A stretch of 64,000 nt of DNA from Cytobacillus suaedae. GTDB lineage: Bacteria > Bacillota > Bacilli > Bacillales > Bacillaceae_L. The stretch is from the NCBI GenBank assembly GCA_014960805.1, contig CP063163.1, positions 4,365,001-4,429,000 of the forward strand. The letters run 5' to 3'. The notes below the pieces were generated by a model, which worked only from the letters and a program-made list of their open reading frames with translations, did no database searches and was not told the origin of the DNA. This document shows, in pieces, positions 62,173 to 64,000 of the stretch (position 1 is the first letter of the stretch; each line of letters begins with the position of its first letter). A program made the translations under genes and the position numbers.

Positions 62173-63891
62173 TTATTGATGTTGATACTGCACTCGATGA
62201 AGATTAGCAAAGATTCCACCCTGATCAATTAACTCATCATGACCGCCCTCTTCTGCAATTCCATCCTCTGTTACAACAACAATTCGATCTGCATTTCGAA
62301 TGGTTGCAAGCCTATGTGCAATCACTAACGTCGTACGATTTTTAGCTAATTCTGTTAATGCCTTTTGAATAATCATTTCTGTCTCTGTATCCAGTGCGGA
62401 TGTTGCTTCGTCTAAAATAAGAATTGGAGGGTTCTTTAAGAACATTCGCGCAATCGCAAGTCTTTGCTTCTGACCCCCAGATAGCTTCAAGCCTCTTTCA
62501 CCAATTTGAGTTTCATAGCCATCTGGTAGAGATTGAATGAAACCTTCAAGGTGTGCTCGTCTTGCTGCCTCTTCTACTTCTTCTTGAGTTGCTCCTAATC
62601 TTCCATACGCAATGTTTTCACGTAGGGTTCCTGTAAATAAAAAGACATCCTGTTGTACAATTCCAATTTGAGAACGTAAGGATTTTTTCGTAAGCTCTCG
62701 AATGTCCATCCCATCAATGGTAATGGATCCCTGATTTACATCATAGAAACGTGGGATGAGTGAACAAATCGTTGTTTTACCGGCTCCTGACGGACCAACA
62801 AAAGCCACCGTTTCACCTGCTGGGATATTCAAATTAATTCCTTGTAAAACAGGGCGATTGTTCTCATAACCAAAGGTAACATCCTTAAATCTAATATCTC
62901 CGTGAAGATACTCAACTTCTACTGCATCCTTTTTATCAAGAACTTCTGGTTCTGTATCAATTAATTCTATGAACCTTTTAAATCCTGCCATACCCTTAGG
63001 GTAAAGTTCCATTAAGGCACTGATTTTATCAATTGGCTTAAAAAGTACGTTTACATAAAGAACAAAACCAACTAGATTACCGTAGGACAGCTCTCCAGTA
63101 AAGCTTAACCATGCTCCGAATACAAGAACAACAAGCGTGAAAAAGCGTGTCATCATATAGATTCCAGATGAACTAAATGACATTACTTTATAAGCAACAA
63201 GCTTTGCCAAACGGAATTTTTTATTATCCTTTGAAAACCTACCAATCTCAAAATCTTCATTGGTAAACGATTGAACGACACGTACGCCTGATACACTATC
63301 TTCGACTCTCGCATTTACATCAGCAATGTCACTATACATTTGCTTCCATGCTTTGTTCATTCGAATATTACAGTACGTAATCAACCAAACAAGTAAAGGT
63401 ACAATTAAAATAGCAACCACTGCAAGTTTCACATTGATTGTAAGCATAATCCAAAATGCCCCAACAAATGTCATTACCGCTATAAATAAATCTTCTGGAC
63501 CGTGATGGGCAAGTTCACCTATATCCATCAGGTCATTTGTCACTCGGCTCATAATATGTCCGGTCTTAGTATTATCAAAAAAGCGGAATGACTGCCTCTG
63601 AACATGATGAAACAGCTGATGCCTCATATCTGTTTCAATATTAATCCCAAGCATGTGTCCCCAATAATTAACGATAAACTGAAGAAAAGTGCTACTAACA
63701 TACATTACAAGTAGACCTAAACTAACGAGGACGATTGCATTCCAATCTCCTGTAGGAAGTAATGAATCGATGAACCATGCAACCGCAAGTGGAAAGGCAA
63801 GCTCTAAAAGTGCCACCACAATAGCACTGCTAAAATCGAGTGCAAAAAGCTTTTTATGTGGCTTATAGTACTGAAAAAAACGCTTAATCAT
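62173..63891 (-). CDS. ywjA: ABC-type multidrug/lipid exporter YwjA
   Basis: 572 residues from ATG 63891 (MIKRFFQYYKPHKKLFALDF) with AAGGAGA eight bases upstream; the in-frame TTG 63912 lies before that site. Half-transporter: membrane domain with six helices (about 15-300), then the ATPase domain with Walker A VGPSGAGKTT, Q-loop IGIVQQDVFLF, signature LSGGQKQRLAIAR, Walker B ILILDEATSALD and switch H in VIAHRLATI. It matches MsbA/LmrA-type homodimers; B. subtilis YwjA is similar and lies near clsB. Transports an unknown lipid or drug. The start lies 110 bp inside the right window end. Confidence 0.9.
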   Translation of the reverse strand: MIKRFFQYYKPHKKLFALDFSSAIVVALLELAFPLAVAWFIDSLLPTGDWNAIVLVSLGLLVMYVSSTFLQFIVNYWGHMLGINIETDMRHQLFHHVQRQSFRFFDNTKTGHIMSRVTNDLMDIGELAHHGPEDLFIAVMTFVGAFWIMLTINVKLAVVAILIVPLLVWLITYCNIRMNKAWKQMYSDIADVNARVEDSVSGVRVVQSFTNEDFEIGRFSKDNKKFRLAKLVAYKVMSFSSSGIYMMTRFFTLVVLVFGAWLSFTGELSYGNLVGFVLYVNVLFKPIDKISALMELYPKGMAGFKRFIELIDTEPEVLDKKDAVEVEYLHGDIRFKDVTFGYENNRPVLQGINLNIPAGETVAFVGPSGAGKTTICSLIPRFYDVNQGSITIDGMDIRELTKKSLRSQIGIVQQDVFLFTGTLRENIAYGRLGATQEEVEEAARRAHLEGFIQSLPDGYETQIGERGLKLSGGQKQRLAIARMFLKNPPILILDEATSALDTETEMIIQKALTELAKNRTTLVIAHRLATIRNADRIVVVTEDGIAEEGGHDELIDQGGIFANLHRVQYQHQ

Positions 63892-64000
63892 TGCTGTAAT
63901 CTCCTTAGTCAAACCTTAAATTATATTTGGATTATAGATTGTTACCGTCTATTAATCAACCATATTTATTTCAATTTACGAAATATTATTCACCAGATAA

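Noticed and set aside
1-64000. tRNA, rRNA, prophage or intact insertion sequence
   Set aside because: I saw no cloverleaf ending in CCA, no rRNA core sequence, no integrase or transposase reading frame.

Overview
The window is chromosomal DNA from a low-GC, spore-forming member of the Bacillaceae, probably outside the B. subtilis group. The evidence is gene order: fadF-clsB-uvsE, argS-ywiB, speE-speB, pbpG, ywhD, ywhC, ywhB, ywgA, ywfO, rsfA, lipL, pta, hemQ, cwlJ, gerQ, ywdK and ywjA are all genes of one B. subtilis chromosome arm. Sporulation and germination genes are scattered through it (pbpG, rsfA, cwlJ, gerQ, an alpha/beta SASP). Shine-Dalgarno sites are strong, and TTG and GTG starts are common.

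Layout. 1-4.8 kb: a fatty-acid degradation cluster on the minus strand (fadF, thiolase, 3-hydroxyacyl-CoA dehydrogenase cut by the window edge) behind a promoter that carries a FadR-like operator. 4.8-8.2 kb: clsB, uvsE and small genes. 8.2-12.6 kb: ywiB-argS and the polyamine operon speE-speB. 13-26.8 kb: the conserved pbpG-to-ywdK block, covering cell wall, purine uptake, nucleotide hydrolysis, lipoate transfer, acetate metabolism, haem synthesis and spore germination. 26.9-29.4 kb: the 5-oxoprolinase operon pxpB-pxpA-pxpC. 29.4-34 kb: small hypothetical genes, an erythromycin-esterase-like enzyme, and a GNAT/dehydrogenase pair. 34-37.3 kb: pyruvate formate-lyase and its activase. 37.4-42 kb: HU, a SASP, a betaine-type transporter, and a GNAT/DinB group containing a GNAT gene broken by one stop codon. 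42.6-49 kb: topB, a DEAD-box helicase with a repetitive tail, and a lipoprotein + GGDEF/HD-GYP pair. 49-64 kb: a decayed kinase fragment, an FAD-Rieske oxidoreductase, an aldo/keto reductase, an alpha-glucosidase, a TetR/metallo-hydrolase operon with palindromic operators, a split threonine/serine exporter, a PhoD-like phosphatase, DinB and CPBP proteins, and the ABC exporter ywjA.

The most distinctive content is non-coding. A roughly 140-bp palindromic element occurs six times (four complete, one with an insertion, one deleted), and a related element with different ends occurs once. Two tandem arrays of 51 and 52 bp sit in intergenic gaps, there is a perfect 20-bp-arm hairpin, and a 28-bp inverted repeat pair with internal terminator-like hairpins flanks a 570-bp gene-free stretch.

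I saw no rRNA, tRNA, CRISPR array, prophage, intact insertion sequence or recognisable defence island. I do not see a convincing undescribed multi-gene system; the inverted repeat pair at 56.0-56.65 kb and the repeat families deserve the closest look.
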